Origin: Pseudideonella sakaiensis
Lineage (GTDB): Bacteria; Pseudomonadota; Gammaproteobacteria; Burkholderiales; Burkholderiaceae_C
NCBI RefSeq assembly: GCF_001293525.1
Contig: NZ_BBYR01000045.1
Span: 54,737 to 118,736 of the forward strand
Length of the DNA: 64,000 nt
Direction of reading: 5' to 3'
The position numbers and the translations under genes are program-made. Of this stretch, positions 9,534 to 19,678 are shown piece after piece; positions within the stretch are counted from its first letter, which is position 1; every line of letters begins with the position of its first letter. The notes under the pieces were generated by a model, which was not told the DNA's origin, ran no database searches, and saw only the letters and a program-made list of their open reading frames with translations.

Positions 9534-10405
9534 CGAGCCTCGCCCCCGTGCCGCCTTCCGCCGCCGCCGCGCCACCGGCCCCGTTGCGCGTGCTGATCGT
9601 CGACGACGAGGAGCCGGCGCGCTGGCGCCTGCGCGCGCTGGTCGAGGACGGCCCGCTGCCCGCGGTGGTCGTCGGCGAGGCGGGCAACGGGCTGCAGGCG
9701 CGGGTCTGGCTCGCCGAGCACGACTGCGACCTGCTGCTGCTCGACATCGCGATGCCCGGGCTCGACGGCCTCGGGCTGGCGCAGGCACTGCGAGCCGACG
9801 GCCGGCGTGCGCCGGACATCGTCTTCGTCACCGCCCACCCGGACCACGCGCTGCACGCCTTCGAGCTGGCTGCGACCGACTACCTGACCAAGCCGGTGCG
9901 CCGAGAGCGCCTGCAGGCGGCGCTGCAGCGGGTGGCGCAGCGTCGCGCCCCCGTGGCCGGCGCCGGCCCGGCGGCGCCGGCCGGCACGGCGGCACCACCG
10001 GCCGCCGCCGCAGCCGCTGCGCCGGCGGGCGTGCTGGTGGCGAGCGACCGCGGCCGCGTCGTGCGCATCCCCTGGGCCGAGCTGCGCTACCTGAAGGCCG
10101 AGCTGAAGTACGTCACCGTCTGCACGCCGACGCAGCGGCTGCTGCTGGACGACTCGCTGGCCGAGCTGGAGCAGCGGCTGGGGCCGGGCTTCCTGCGCAT
10201 CCACCGCAATGCGCTGGTCGCGCGGCACGCGGTGCGCGCGCTCGAGCGCCGGACCCTGGTGGCCGCCGAAGGCGAGGCCCCGGCCGAGACCTGGGCGCTG
10301 CGGCTGGACGGCGTGGACGAGTGGCTCGCGGTGTCGCGCCGCCAGCTGCCGGCGGTGCGCGAGGCACTGCTCGCCCCGGAGGCGGGCGCGCCGCCGGGCC
10401 CTTGA
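9530..10405 (+). CDS. algR: LytTR-family response regulator, AlgR-like
   Basis: Residues ~19-135 form a receiver domain with the acidic pair Asp25/Asp26, phospho-acceptor Asp72 in LLLLDIAMPG and the TKP lysine near 124. After an Ala/Pro linker comes a LytTR DNA-binding domain (VLVASDRGRVVRIPWAELRY, then LRIHRNALV). Such regulators bind direct repeats upstream of targets; in Pseudomonas AlgR controls alginate and type IV pili, but the targets here are unknown. Start ATG overlaps the kinase stop. 291 residues, converging on ppc across 88 bp of very GC-rich, hairpin-prone DNA. Confidence 0.9.
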   Translation: MTSLAPVPPSAAAAPPAPLRVLIVDDEEPARWRLRALVEDGPLPAVVVGEAGNGLQARVWLAEHDCDLLLLDIAMPGLDGLGLAQALRADGRRAPDIVFVTAHPDHALHAFELAATDYLTKPVRRERLQAALQRVAQRRAPVAGAGPAAPAGTAAPPAAAAAAAPAGVLVASDRGRVVRIPWAELRYLKAELKYVTVCTPTQRLLLDDSLAELEQRLGPGFLRIHRNALVARHAVRALERRTLVAAEGEAPAETWALRLDGVDEWLAVSRRQLPAVREALLAPEAGAPPGP

Positions 10406-10493
10406 GCGCGGCCTCCGTCGCCCCGGTCGGGAACGGCCCGGGCCGCGGCCCGGCGGGGGTTCCGCCCAGGGCCCGCCGCGGCCCCCGCCCGGC

Positions 10494-13376
10494 TCAGCCG
10501 GTGTTGCGCAGCCCCGCGGCCACCCCGTTGATCGAGATGTGGATGCCGCGCCGCACCTTCGCGAAGGCCGGGTCCTCGACCGAGCTGCCCTCGGGGTAGC
10601 GGCGGTAGCGGCGCATCAGCTCGACCTGCAGGTGGTTCAGCGGGTCCAGGTAGGGGAAGCGGTGCTCGATCGAGCGCGCGAGCGACGGGTTGGACGCCAG
10701 GCGCTGCGTCTCGCCGGTGATCAGCGACAGCGCCTCGGCGGTGCGCTCCCACTCGGCCTGGATCAGCCCGAAGATGCGCTTGCCGAGCTTGCGGTCCTCG
10801 ACCAGCTCGAGGTAGCGCGACGCGATGCCCAGGTCGCTCTTGGCCAGCACCATGTCGAGGTTGGACATCAGCGTGCGGAAGAAGGGCCACTGCCGGTGCA
10901 TGCGCTGCAGCAGCGCCAGGCGCGCCTTGCGCTGCGCCGCCTCGGTGCCGATCCAGCCCAGGATGGCCGAGCCGAAGCCGCACCAGCCGGGGAGCGCGAT
11001 GCGGCACTGGCCCCAGCTGAAGCCCCAGGGGATCGCACGCAGGTCCTCGATCGCGCGGCTGGCCTTGCGCGACGCCGGGCGCGAGCCGATGTTCAGCTCG
11101 GCGATCTCGCGGATCGGCGTGGCGGCGAAGAAGAAGTCGGTGAAGCCCGGGGTCTCGTAGACCAGCCGGCGGTAGGCGGCGAAGCTGGCCTCGCTGATCG
11201 CGGCCGCCGCCTCGAGGAAGGCCTTGGGCGCGCTCTGCGTCGGGTGCAGCAGCGTGGCCTCCAGCGTCGCGGCGACCAGGGTCTCGAGGTTGCGCCGGCC
11301 GATCTCGGGGTGGGCGTACTTGGACGCGATGACCTCGCCCTGCTCGGTGAGCCGGATCTGGCCGTTCACCGTGCCCGGCGGCTGCGCGAGGATGGCCTGG
11401 TAGCTCGGGCCGCCGCCGCGGCCCACGGTGCCGCCGCGGCCGTGGAACAGGCGCAGCGTGATGCCGTGCGCGCGGCCCAGTTCACCGAACAGCTCGGCCA
11501 GGGCCAGCTCCGCGCGGTAGAGCTCCCAGTTGCTGGTGAAGCTGCCGCCGTCCTTGTTGCTGTCGCTGTAGCCGAGCATCACGTCCTGCTCGCGGCCGGA
11601 GCGCAGCACCAGCGCGGTGATGCCGGGCAGCCCGTAGAAGGCGCGCATGATCGGCTCGGCCTGGCGCAGGTCGCCGATGGTCTCGAACAGCGGCACCACG
11701 ATCAGGTCGGCCACCGCCGCGTCTTCGCCCTCGCCGTCGAGCACGCCGCGCACCAGGCCGGTCTCCTTCATCAGCAGCAGCACCTCGAGCAGGTCGCTGA
11801 CCGTCTCGGTGTGCGAGATGATGTAGTGGCGCAGCGCCTGGCGGCCGAAGCGCGCCAGCATCTCGCGCGCGGCCTCGAAGATCGCCAGCTCGTGCAGGGT
11901 GTGCTCGCTGTAGGCCGCGCCGTGCACCCGCAGCGGCCGCGCATCGTTCAGCAGCGCGAGCAGCCGGGCGCGGCGCTCGTCCTCGTCGAGCGCGGCGTAG
12001 TCCGGCTCCAGCCGCGCCGTCTTCAGCAGCTCGGCCACCACCGCCTCGTGCTTGTCCGAGCTCTGGCGCAGGTCGACGGTGGCCAGGTGGAAGCCGAACA
12101 CCTGCACCGCGCGGATCAGCGGCTTCAGCCGCGGCACCGCCAGCGCGTCGGCCTGGTGGGCGTGCAGCGATGCCTCGATCGTGCGCAGGTCGGCGAGGAA
12201 GTCGTCGGCGCGCAGGTAGGGGTTCTGCGGCGGCACCGCATGCCGCAAGGCCTCGGTGCCGGTCCAGGCCAGCAGCGTCGCGGCCAGCCGGGCGTACATG
12301 CCGATCAGCGCACGGCGGTAGGGCTCGTCGCTGCGGTGCCGGCTGGCATCGGGCGAGGCCGCGGCCAGGGCCACCATCGCCGGCGTGACCGGCGCCAGCG
12401 TCGACGAGATCGACAGCTCGGCGCCCAGCGCGTGCACCTCGACCAGGTAGAAGCGCAGCACCGTCTCGCACTGGCGCGCCAGCGCGACGCGCAGGGTCTC
12501 GGCCGAGACGTTCGGGTTGCCGTCGCGGTCGCCGCCGATCCAGTTGCCCATCCGGAAGAAGCTCGCGATCTCGTGGCCGGGCAGCGCGGCCTCGATCTCG
12601 CGGTACATGCGCGGGATCTGGCGCAGGAAGGTCGAGCGGTAGTAGGACAGCGCGTTCTCGATCTCGTCGGCCACCGTCAGCTTCACGTCGCGCAGCATCC
12701 GGGTCTGCCAGAGCTGGGTCACGCGGGCGCGGATCAGGGCCTCGTTGTCCTCGCGCTCGCGCGCGCTCGGCATTTCGTCGCGCTGCTCGACCAGCTCGGC
12801 GATCGCGCGCTCCGCGTCGAGGATGGACTTGCGCTGCACCTCGGTCGGGTGGGCCGTCAGCACCGGCGCGATGTAGGCCTGCGACAGCATGCGCGCGATG
12901 TCGGCGGCGCGGATGTCGGCCTCGGCGAGCCGCTCCAGGCTCATCGCCAGCGAGCCCTCCTGCAGGTGGCCCTGGCGCTCGTGCACCAGGCGGCGGCGCA
13001 CGTGGTGGCGGTCCTCCGCGATGTTCGCCAGGTGGGAGAAGTAGCTGAAGGCGCGGATCACGCTGACCGTCTGGTCGCTGCTCAGGTTCTTCAGCAGGCG
13101 GTCCAGGGCTTTGCCGGCCTGGGCGTCGCTCTTCAGCCGGTAGGCCACCGAGAGCTGGCGCACACGCTCGACCAGGTCGAACGCGGCCTGGCCCTCCTGC
13201 TCGCGGATCACGTCGCCGAGGATGCGGCCGAGCAGCCGGATGTCCTCGATCAGCGGGCGGTTCTTGTCGTCGGCATCGGCGGCGCGGCGCGGGGAGCGGG
13301 CGGCGGGGGCCGCAGGCGCCGGCGCGCGCGCGCGGCGGGCGGGGGAGGACGGGGCAGGGGAGCTGCTGCGGGCCAT
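10494..13376 (-). CDS. ppc: Phosphoenolpyruvate carboxylase
   Basis: Carboxylates phosphoenolpyruvate with bicarbonate to oxaloacetate, refilling the TCA cycle. Signature motifs are intact: [13 protein letters not shown] with the catalytic His near residue 176, [21 protein letters not shown] and [14 protein letters not shown] near 643-656; the C-terminus ends in the near-invariant [11 protein letters not shown]. 960 residues, with a ~45-residue Ala/Pro/Ser/Arg-rich N-terminal extension before the usual start ([15 protein letters not shown]). The ATG at 13376 is the first plausible start. A TAGCAT -10-like box on the minus strand at 13432-13437 would give a ~50-base leader. Divergent from hemC. 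Confidence 0.97.
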   Translation of the reverse strand: MARSSSPAPSSPARRARAPAPAAPAARSPRRAADADDKNRPLIEDIRLLGRILGDVIREQEGQAAFDLVERVRQLSVAYRLKSDAQAGKALDRLLKNLSSDQTVSVIRAFSYFSHLANIAEDRHHVRRRLVHERQGHLQEGSLAMSLERLAEADIRAADIARMLSQAYIAPVLTAHPTEVQRKSILDAERAIAELVEQRDEMPSAREREDNEALIRARVTQLWQTRMLRDVKLTVADEIENALSYYRSTFLRQIPRMYREIEAALPGHEIASFFRMGNWIGGDRDGNPNVSAETLRVALARQCETVLRFYLVEVHALGAELSISSTLAPVTPAMVALAAASPDASRHRSDEPYRRALIGMYARLAATLLAWTGTEALRHAVPPQNPYLRADDFLADLRTIEASLHAHQADALAVPRLKPLIRAVQVFGFHLATVDLRQSSDKHEAVVAELLKTARLEPDYAALDEDERRARLLALLNDARPLRVHGAAYSEHTLHELAIFEAAREMLARFGRQALRHYIISHTETVSDLLEVLLLMKETGLVRGVLDGEGEDAAVADLIVVPLFETIGDLRQAEPIMRAFYGLPGITALVLRSGREQDVMLGYSDSNKDGGSFTSNWELYRAELALAELFGELGRAHGITLRLFHGRGGTVGRGGGPSYQAILAQPPGTVNGQIRLTEQGEVIASKYAHPEIGRRNLETLVAATLEATLLHPTQSAPKAFLEAAAAISEASFAAYRRLVYETPGFTDFFFAATPIREIAELNIGSRPASRKASRAIEDLRAIPWGFSWGQCRIALPGWCGFGSAILGWIGTEAAQRKARLALLQRMHRQWPFFRTLMSNLDMVLAKSDLGIASRYLELVEDRKLGKRIFGLIQAEWERTAEALSLITGETQRLASNPSLARSIEHRFPYLDPLNHLQVELMRRYRRYPEGSSVEDPAFAKVRRGIHISINGVAAGLRNTG

Positions 13377-13610
13377 GGTCGGCAAGGGGGAAGTGGGCGT
13401 GGTGGCCGCGTTCGGCGCGCGGCGCGGCGGGATGCTAGCGTGCGCGCGAGCGTCGGCGGGCTCGGCGAGAGGTGGAGCAAGAGCCGGGCCGGGGAGGGTG
13501 ACAGCGCGCGACGTCGCCCGGCGGACGGGACGGACCGCGCCGGCGCGTGGGCCGGCGGAGCCGGGCCGATCCGGGGCGGCGCCGCCGGACGCCGCTGCTA
13601 GCATCGCCGC

Positions 13611-14594
13611 ATGTCCCTGCCCGACTCCCCCGCCCCCGCCGCGCGCGCCCTGCGCATCGCCACCCGCGAAAGCCGCCTCGCGCTGTGGCAGGCCGAGCAC
13701 GTCCAGCGCCTGCTGGCCGGGCGCTACGGCTGGCAGGTCGATCTGCTGGGCATGACGACCCGCGGCGACCAGATCCTGGACCGCGCGCTGTCCAAGGTCG
13801 GCGGCAAGGGCCTGTTCGTCAAGGAACTGGAGCTCGCGCTGGAGGAGGGCCGCGCCCAGCTGGCGGTGCACTCGCTGAAGGACGTGCCGATGGAGCTGCC
13901 GGACGGCTTCGTGCTCGCCGCCGTGCTCGAGCGCGAGGACCCGCGCGACGCGCTGGTGAGCCCGCGCCACGGCTCGCTGGAGGCGCTGCCGCCGGGCGCC
14001 GTGGTCGGCACCTCCAGCCTGCGCCGCGTGGTGCAGCTGCTGCATCGGCGGCCCGACCTGCGCATCGAGCCGCTGCGCGGCAACCTGGACACGCGGCTGC
14101 GCAAGCTCGACGAGGGCGCCTACGACGCGATCGTGCTGGCCGCGGCGGGGCTGAAGCGCCTGGGCCTCGCGCAGCGGATCGCGCAGCATTTCGCGCCCGA
14201 CGAGATGATCCCCTGCGCCGGGCAGGGCGCGCTCGGCCTCGAGGTGCGCCAGGGCGATCCCGCGCTGGACGCGGCGCTCGCGGCACTCGCGCACGCGCCG
14301 ACCGCGCTCGCGGTCGAAGCGGAGCGCGCCGTCTCGCGCGCGCTCGGCGGCAGCTGCAGCCTGCCGCTGGCCGCGCATGCCGTCTGGGACGGGTCGCGGC
14401 TGTGCGTCGACGCAGCGCTGGGCCACCCGCAGCAGCCGCAGTCGCCGCTGCTGCGCACGCGCGTCGATGCGGTGGTCGAGACGCCCGAGGCGGCGCGTGC
14501 GCTCGGCCTGCAGGCGGCGCAGGCGCTGCGTGCCGCCGGTGCGGACGGCTACCTGGCTGCGGTCGTCGAGGCGCCGGCCGAGGCGGGGTCCTGA
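13611..14594 (+). CDS. hemC: Hydroxymethylbilane synthase (porphobilinogen deaminase)
   Basis: Condenses four porphobilinogen molecules to the linear tetrapyrrole hydroxymethylbilane. Conserved elements are [14 protein letters not shown], the catalytic-aspartate region [23 protein letters not shown] and the cofactor attachment site GGSCSLPL with Cys249, which binds the dipyrromethane primer. 327 residues. No Shine-Dalgarno precedes the ATG, but TAGCAT at 13599-13604 sits exactly where a -10 box for a leaderless transcript would be; no -35 is visible. hemD follows after 5 bp. Confidence 0.97.
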   Translation: MSLPDSPAPAARALRIATRESRLALWQAEHVQRLLAGRYGWQVDLLGMTTRGDQILDRALSKVGGKGLFVKELELALEEGRAQLAVHSLKDVPMELPDGFVLAAVLEREDPRDALVSPRHGSLEALPPGAVVGTSSLRRVVQLLHRRPDLRIEPLRGNLDTRLRKLDEGAYDAIVLAAAGLKRLGLAQRIAQHFAPDEMIPCAGQGALGLEVRQGDPALDAALAALAHAPTALAVEAERAVSRALGGSCSLPLAAHAVWDGSRLCVDAALGHPQQPQSPLLRTRVDAVVETPEAARALGLQAAQALRAAGADGYLAAVVEAPAEAGS

Positions 14595-14599
14595 CACGG

Positions 14600-15475
14600 A
14601 TGGCGGGACCTGAGGGCGACGGCCGCCGAGCGTCGCGGCGGGTGCTGGTCACCCGCCCGGCCGAGCAGGCGGACGAGTGGGTCGCGCAGCTGCGGTCGGC
14701 GGGGATCGACGCCGTCGCGCTGCCCTTGATCGGCATCCACCCGCCCGGCGATCCGTCCGCCGTGGTTGCGGCCTGGGCGGCGCTGGACACGACCGACCTG
14801 GTGGTCTTCGTCAGCCCGAATGCGGTGCGCCACGTCTTCGCCGCGCGCCCGGCCGGGCGCGGCTGGCCCGTCGGCTGTACCGCGGCCGCGCCGGGCCCCG
14901 GCACGCGCGAGGCGCTGCGCGCGGCCGGCGTCCCGGCGGACGCCATCGCCGAGCCGCCGCACGACGCGGCGCAGTTCGATTCGGAATCGCTCTGGGGCGT
15001 GCTCGGCCGCCGCGACTGGACGGGTCGCCGCGCGCTGATCGCACGGGGCGAGGACGGGGGCCGCGACTGGCTGGCGGCCCGGCTCACCGACGCGGGCGCC
15101 CGGGTCGACTTCCTCGCCGCCTACCGACGCGGGCCGCCGCAGCCCGATGCCCCCGGGTGGGCGCTGCTGGCCGCCGCACGCGCGGCGCCCGGCGCCCATG
15201 CCTGGTGGTTCAGCAGCAGCGAGGCGATCGGCCACCTGGCGGACCTGGTGGCCGTTCCGCGCGGCGCGCCTGCGCCGGACTGGGCCGGGGCCTGCGCGAT
15301 CGCAACGCACCCGCGCATCGCCGAGCGGGCTCGGGCGGCCGGCTTCGGCCACGTCGCCGCCTGCCTGCCGACGCGGGAGGCGCTGGTGGCCTGCATAGAA
15401 TCCCTGCCGTCCGAGCTCCCCGCCGGCGCCCCGCGCACCGAGCCCCCGCTGCCTTCTCCGCCCCGCGACCCGTGA
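14600..15475 (+). CDS. hemD: Uroporphyrinogen-III synthase
   Basis: Closes hydroxymethylbilane to uroporphyrinogen III with inversion of ring D, the branch point to haem, sirohaem and cobalamin. The family is divergent in sequence; identification rests on the N-terminal [29 protein letters not shown], the second-domain [11 protein letters not shown], 291-residue length and position between hemC and hemX. A Pro-rich tail (residues ~270-291) is added at the C-terminus where the gene overlaps hemX by 4 bp (GTGA). Confidence 0.93.
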   Translation: MAGPEGDGRRASRRVLVTRPAEQADEWVAQLRSAGIDAVALPLIGIHPPGDPSAVVAAWAALDTTDLVVFVSPNAVRHVFAARPAGRGWPVGCTAAAPGPGTREALRAAGVPADAIAEPPHDAAQFDSESLWGVLGRRDWTGRRALIARGEDGGRDWLAARLTDAGARVDFLAAYRRGPPQPDAPGWALLAAARAAPGAHAWWFSSSEAIGHLADLVAVPRGAPAPDWAGACAIATHPRIAERARAAGFGHVAACLPTREALVACIESLPSELPAGAPRTEPPLPSPPRDP

Positions 15476-16713
15476 GCGAAGTGTCCCCCCCGCCCAGCGA
15501 CGGTGTCGCCGGCGCCCCGGCGAGCGGCCCGCTGCCGGGGCCGACCGCGCCGCAGGCGGCGGCGTCTCCTGCTGCGCCGCCGGCACCGGCGTCGCCGGCC
15601 GCGGCGCTGCCGCCGGCCGCGCCGCCCGCGGCCTCCGCGCCGACCGCGCCACCCGCCGGGCCGGCGTCGCGGCTGCCCACGCTCGTGCTCGCGCTCGCCG
15701 GCATCGGCCTGGCGGCCGGCGCGATCGGCCTCTGGCAGGCCTGGCGCACCGAGGAACGGCTGCACCAGGTCGAGCAGGCGCTGGTCGGGCGGCAGGAGGA
15801 CAGCCAGCGCCAGTCCGCCGAGGCGCGCCTGCTCGCGCAGCAGACGCAGGACGGCCTGCGCGAGGCGCAGGCCAAGGTCGCGCTGCTCGAGGCGCGGCTG
15901 TCGGAGGTGGCGGTGCAGCGCGGGCAGCTGGAGGACCTGATCCAGTCGCTGTCGCGCTCGCGCGACGAAAACATCGTGGTCGACATCGAGTCGGCGCTGC
16001 GGGTGGCCCAGCAGCAGAGCGCGCTCAGCGGCAGCGCCGAGCCACTGGTCGCCACGCTGCGCCAGGCCGACGAGCGCCTGGCGCGCTACAACCAGCCGCG
16101 GCTGGAAGGCGTGCGGCGTGCGATCGCGCGCGACCTGGACCGGGTGCGCAAGGCGGGCGTGGCCGACATCGGCGCGCTGGTGATCCGGCTCGACGAGGCC
16201 GTGCGCCTGGTCGACGACCTGCCGCTGCTCTCGGTCGCCGAGCCACCGCGCGCCGCACCGATGCGCTCGGCCGCGCCGGCCCGCGGGGCCGCGCCGGCGG
16301 CGGCGTCGGGCGCCGCGCCGGCGGCCTCCGGCACGCTGCAGGCGGGCCTGGCCTGGCTGGACGAGGTCGGCGAGCGGATGTGGCAGGAGGTGCGCTCGCT
16401 CGTCCGCGTGACCCGCATCGACCGCCCCGAGGCGATGCTGATCGCGCCCGACCAGGCCTACTTCCTGCGCGAGAACATGAAGCTGCGCCTGTTGAACGCG
16501 CGGCTCGCGCTGCTCAGCCGCCAGTTCGACACCGCGCAGAGCGACCTCGCCAGCGTGCAGTCGCTGATCGAGCGCTACCACGACCGCAGCTCGCGCCGCA
16601 CCCAGCTGGCGCAGGAGATGCTGCGCCAGGTGGCCGCGCAGGCGCGCCAGGCCGGGCTGCCGCGTCCCGACGACACGCTGGCCGCGCTCGCCGCGGCGGC
16701 GGCCGGCAAATGA
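15472..16713 (+). CDS. hemX: HemX-family membrane protein
   Basis: HemX-family proteins are bitopic membrane proteins of the haem operon with an undefined role. Here an Ala/Pro-rich cytoplasmic segment (~60 residues) precedes one membrane helix (LPTLVLALAGIGLAAGAIGLW), a coiled coil rich in Gln, Glu and Arg (about 85-150) and the DUF513-type domain (VDIESALRVAQQQSAL, later IDRPEAMLIAPDQAYFLRE). GTG at 15472 overlaps the hemD stop and is taken as the start; GTG 15481 is an alternative. 413 residues. Confidence 0.9.
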   Translation: MSEVSPPPSDGVAGAPASGPLPGPTAPQAAASPAAPPAPASPAAALPPAAPPAASAPTAPPAGPASRLPTLVLALAGIGLAAGAIGLWQAWRTEERLHQVEQALVGRQEDSQRQSAEARLLAQQTQDGLREAQAKVALLEARLSEVAVQRGQLEDLIQSLSRSRDENIVVDIESALRVAQQQSALSGSAEPLVATLRQADERLARYNQPRLEGVRRAIARDLDRVRKAGVADIGALVIRLDEAVRLVDDLPLLSVAEPPRAAPMRSAAPARGAAPAAASGAAPAASGTLQAGLAWLDEVGERMWQEVRSLVRVTRIDRPEAMLIAPDQAYFLRENMKLRLLNARLALLSRQFDTAQSDLASVQSLIERYHDRSSRRTQLAQEMLRQVAAQARQAGLPRPDDTLAALAAAAAGK

Positions 16714-16783
16714 GCGCGGGCCGGGCGGCCGGGCCCGCGCACCGCCTCGACCGATCGGCCGCCCCTCGGCCGTTCCCGCGCTG

Positions 16784-18031
16784 ATGCGTGCCGTCGTCTG
16801 GCTGGTGCTGCTGTTCGCCGCCGCCGTGGTGGCGGCGACGGCCTTTGGCACCAACGAGGGCCTCGTCAGCTTCTACTGGCGCAGCTGGCGGCTGGACATG
16901 TCGCTGAACCTGTTCGTGGTGCTGCTGATCGGCGGCTGTGCGGTGCTCGTCGCGCTGATGCAGGCCGTGGTCGCGCTGACCGGCCTGCCGCAGCGCGCCC
17001 ACGAATGGCGCCTCGCACGGCGTGACCGCAGCGCGCAGGCGGCGCTGCGCGAGGCGCTGGCACAGTACTTCGGTGGCCGCTACAGCCGGGCCGAGAAGGC
17101 CGCCCAGCGCGCGCTGGCGATCCAGGCCGACACGCCCGAACTGGGCCAGGACAACGAATTCACCGTGCTGGCCCACCTGCTGCACGCCGGCAGCGCGCAC
17201 CGGCTGCAGAACCGCGCGCAGCGCGACGAGCAGTTGCAGCAGGCGCTCGCGCTGGCCCGCCGCAGCCCCGCCGCGCGGCCGGCGGAGGAGGGCGCCCGGC
17301 TGCTCGCCGCCGAATGGGCGCTCGACGACCGCCAGGCCGCCCGCGCGCTCGAGCTGCTGGCCGAGCTGCCGCCCGGCGTGGCGCGCCGCACCCACGCGCT
17401 GCGGCTCAAGCTGCAGGCCACCCGGCTGGGCCTGCAGCCGCTCGAGGCGCTGCGCACCGCCCGGCTGCTCGCCAAGCACCAGGGCTTCTCGCGCGACGCC
17501 GCCCAGGGCCTGCTGCGCTCGCTCGCCTTCGAGTCGCTCGACACCGCGCGCGACCTCGACCAGTTGCGCAAGGTCTGGCTCCAGCTCGATCCCGCCGACC
17601 GCCGCGATGCCTTCGTCGCCGCGCATGCGGCACGCGCCGCGGTGCGCATGGAGGCCGTCGACGAAGCCCGCGGCTGGCTGCGCCCGTTCTGGGAACGCCT
17701 GGGCGAGCTCGAGCCCGACGAACGCGCCGCGCTCGCCGGCGCGCTCGTGCAGGCGATCCCGGGCCTCGGCTCCGAGTGGCTGCCGCGCCTGGAAGCGGCC
17801 GCCCAGCAGTTCCCGCGCGAGGGCGCCGTGGCCCACGCGGTCGGCCAGGCGCTGGCCGAACGCCAGCTCTGGGGCAAGGCGCGCCGGCTGCTCGAACAGG
17901 CGGCGGCCGACGAGAGCCTCGGCGCCGCGGTGCGCCGCCAGGCCCTGGTGCGCCTGGCCACGCTCGCCCGCGGCGAGGGCGACGAGACCCGCGCCGGGCA
18001 GTGCCTCGAGGCCGCGGCGCGCCTGCCTTGA
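16784..18031 (+). CDS. hemY: HemY-like TPR membrane protein of the haem operon
   Basis: HemY of this type (not the Gram-positive oxidase of the same name) has two N-terminal membrane helices (VVWLVLLFAAAVVAATAF and NLFVVLLIGGCAVLVALM) with FYWRSWRLDMSLNLFV between them, followed by helical TPR repeats to the C-terminus. Its biochemical role is not established; it always sits downstream of hemX. 415 residues. It is the last gene of hemCDXY; 70 bp separate it from hemX. Confidence 0.93.
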   Translation: MRAVVWLVLLFAAAVVAATAFGTNEGLVSFYWRSWRLDMSLNLFVVLLIGGCAVLVALMQAVVALTGLPQRAHEWRLARRDRSAQAALREALAQYFGGRYSRAEKAAQRALAIQADTPELGQDNEFTVLAHLLHAGSAHRLQNRAQRDEQLQQALALARRSPAARPAEEGARLLAAEWALDDRQAARALELLAELPPGVARRTHALRLKLQATRLGLQPLEALRTARLLAKHQGFSRDAAQGLLRSLAFESLDTARDLDQLRKVWLQLDPADRRDAFVAAHAARAAVRMEAVDEARGWLRPFWERLGELEPDERAALAGALVQAIPGLGSEWLPRLEAAAQQFPREGAVAHAVGQALAERQLWGKARRLLEQAAADESLGAAVRRQALVRLATLARGEGDETRAGQCLEAAARLP

Positions 18032-18101
18032 ACGGTGCCCGGACGGCGCGGCCCGCACCGACGGCCGGATGAAGTTTTCGGGGCAGCCCCTGAAAGCGTG
18101 C

Positions 18102-18107
18102 TATAGT
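18102..18107 (+). promoter_or_regulatory. -10 box of the tRNA-Arg promoter
   Basis: TATAGT lies 12 bases before the mature tRNA 5' end, as expected for a stable-RNA promoter. The matching -35 element is not clear; TTTTCG at 18075-18080 is the only AT-containing candidate and is 21 bases away. Confidence 0.45.
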
Positions 18108-18118
18108 GTGAGGCTTCA

Positions 18119-18195
18119 GCGGCTGTAGCTCAGTTGGATAGAGTACTTGGCTACGAACCAAGGGGTCGTGGGTTCGAATCCTGCCAGCCGCGCCA
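18119..18195 (+). tRNA. tRNA-Arg (anticodon ACG)
   Basis: Complete cloverleaf of 77 nt with encoded CCA. Acceptor stem GCGGCTG pairs with CAGCCGC at 18185-18191, discriminator G, CCA at 18193-18195; D arm TAGCTCAGTTGGATAGAG; anticodon loop CTACGAA with ACG at 18153-18155 (A34 is normally deaminated to inosine, reading CGU, CGC and CGA); T arm GGGTTCGAATCC. The phage integrase gene begins its reading 116 bp beyond the 3' end, so the 3' half of this gene is the likely attachment site. Confidence 0.97.
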
Positions 18196-18209
18196 CTATT
18201 TCGATAGTG
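18194..18209 (+). repeat. Perfect hairpin with TTCG tetraloop abutting the tRNA 3' end
   Basis: CACTAT at 18194-18199 and ATAGTG at 18204-18209 pair around TTCG. It shares its first two bases with the tRNA CCA. It could be a tRNA 3'-processing or transcription element, or part of the phage attachment site; which is not decidable without attR. Confidence 0.5.
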
Positions 18210-18214
18210 AATTC

Positions 18215-18250
18215 AACGGGTTAGACGTCGCAAGCGTCTGACCCGTTTTT
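18215..18250 (+). terminator. Rho-independent terminator after tRNA-Arg
   Basis: A 13-bp stem (18215-18227 with 18235-18247, one G-U pair) with a 7-base loop is followed by a T-rich run (TTTTTCTTT). It ends the tRNA transcript on the plus strand and also shields the chromosome from the convergent integrase transcript. Confidence 0.85.
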
Positions 18251-18311
18251 CTTTGTGCGTGACTCGCTGCGTGACCTTTCCGGCTCTCGCAGCTCACCGC
18301 GCCTCGCCAGC

Positions 18312-19463
18312 CTACCCGTTGACCACCCGCAGGATGGTCGTCTGGTCGGCGGTCTCGCTCACCGAGTTCGCCAGCTCGATCAGCCGCGCGATCGTCGCCG
18401 TCGCGTAGTGCTCGGGCATGTCCTCGATCACGTGCCCCATGAGCACCGCGCGGTCTTCCTTGCTGACGCCGGCGGCCCGCAGGCGCTGACCGTAGGTGTG
18501 GCGCAGGTCGTGCACGCGCACCTGTGGCAGGCCGGCCTCTCTCCGCGCCGTCTGGAAACCGGTGTTGTTCATGGTGTCGATCCGGCGGTACGGCATCTTC
18601 GGCTCCCGGTCGTGGTGCACTTCCCGCTCCCGCCGGTAGACGAAGACGTAATCCGGGTGCTTGCCGCGCTGCAGCTGCACGATGCGCCAGGCGACATCGT
18701 TGAGCACCAGCACGTAGGGCCGCGCCGTCTTGAACTCCTCTGACGGCACCAGAAAGACGCTTCGCTTCACGTCGGGGACGTGTCGCTCCCACTCCCACCG
18801 CAGGCCGCAGACGTTCTCGTCGCGCGCCCCGGTGTTCACCGAGAACAGGGCCATGCGCTCCAGGTGCCCGGGCAGATGGGGGAACAGCTTGTGCTGCTCC
18901 GACCAGCTGATCGGGCGCGGCGGCCTGGAGGTCACGGTCTCGTCCAGCAGCTCGATCAACGGCGCGGAGCCCAGCCAAGCCTTGCCGTCGCGGGTGCGCC
19001 AGACGCGCGCGGCACGGTTCAACACCGTCCGCGCCACCTCCAGCGCCCGATTCACCGTCGCCGGCTTCACGGCCCGCGCGGGCTGGCCTCCCGCCGTCCG
19101 CCCCGCCAGCCGGTCCAGCTTGAAGGCCTGGAAGCTGTCATTGCAGACCGCGCGCAGCGGCAGGTCGCCCACCCAGTGGTTGAGCAGGACGATGTGGTCC
19201 GCGATCGTCTCGACCGTGCGGACCTTGTTCGCCTGGCACTCCAACAGGTACTTTCCCGCCGCTACCCGAAACAGCTGGTCAGCGCCGCGTTGATCTTCTT
19301 GCTGCTGGGCGTCGACGCGCGCCTGGTGCTGCCGGAGCTTGGCCTCGGCGTCGTCTTGGGAGACTCGGCCGAGCCGCTCGAAGATTCGGTGGCCCTTGTA
19401 CTGCTTGTCGATGGTGCGCTCGCCGTTCTCAGCGACGATGACACCTGATGTCCTGGTTCGCAT
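18312..19463 (-). CDS. int: Phage tyrosine integrase
   Basis: Catalyses site-specific recombination between attP and the tRNA attachment site. N-terminal arm-binding/SAM-like region to ~residue 170, then the catalytic domain with Arg214 (TGARDEN), His318 and Arg321 (HDLRHTYGQRL), His344 (GHV) and nucleophile Tyr353 (EHYATAT). All catalytic residues are present in the 383 residues, so the enzyme should be active. It is the last gene of the leftward operon and overlaps the upstream excisionase-like frame. Confidence 0.96.
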   Translation of the reverse strand: MRTRTSGVIVAENGERTIDKQYKGHRIFERLGRVSQDDAEAKLRQHQARVDAQQQEDQRGADQLFRVAAGKYLLECQANKVRTVETIADHIVLLNHWVGDLPLRAVCNDSFQAFKLDRLAGRTAGGQPARAVKPATVNRALEVARTVLNRAARVWRTRDGKAWLGSAPLIELLDETVTSRPPRPISWSEQHKLFPHLPGHLERMALFSVNTGARDENVCGLRWEWERHVPDVKRSVFLVPSEEFKTARPYVLVLNDVAWRIVQLQRGKHPDYVFVYRREREVHHDREPKMPYRRIDTMNNTGFQTARREAGLPQVRVHDLRHTYGQRLRAAGVSKEDRAVLMGHVIEDMPEHYATATIARLIELANSVSETADQTTILRVVNG

Positions 19464-19678
19464 AACTCTCCTTTCCTCGTGCGACCAGGGCGCCCACAGC
19501 GCTCCTTATACGCCTCGACCCAGGCGTCTAGGTCATGGCGGTCGTACGCGATGGCGCGGTCGCCCATTGGGATCTCGGTGAGCGTCGGGCGCACCTCGAG
19601 GTCGAACTTGTTGCGGTCCATGCCGAGGTAGCCGGGCGCGTCGCGCTGGCGGATCAGACGCGGAAGGATGTCGGCCAT
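19262..19678 (-). CDS. Excisionase/AlpA-like small DNA-binding protein
   Basis: The first ~80 residues (MADILPRLIRQRDAPGYLGM, then RAIAYDRHDLDAWVEAY) match the winged-helix AlpA/Xis-like proteins that accompany tyrosine integrases and steer excision. The frame continues to 19262, 202 bp inside the integrase gene, but from about residue 85 the product is only Ser/Thr/Arg-rich shadow sequence. Either the protein has a disordered tail or an earlier stop was lost. ATG overlaps the upstream gene by 3 nt. Confidence 0.72.
   Translation of the reverse strand: MADILPRLIRQRDAPGYLGMDRNKFDLEVRPTLTEIPMGDRAIAYDRHDLDAWVEAYKERCGRPGRTRKGELCEPGHQVSSSLRTASAPSTSSTRATESSSGSAESPKTTPRPSSGSTRRASTPSSKKINAALTSCFG

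Noticed and set aside
10494..14597. A 1367-codon minus-strand frame ending with ppc
   Set aside because: Codons upstream of 13376 run antisense through hemC and the intergenic region with no similarity to PEP carboxylase.
19262..19420. Possible frameshift fusing the excisionase-like gene to integrase
   Set aside because: Integrase has a complete N-terminus with its own ATG; the excisionase tail there is only a shadow, so overlap is enough to explain it.
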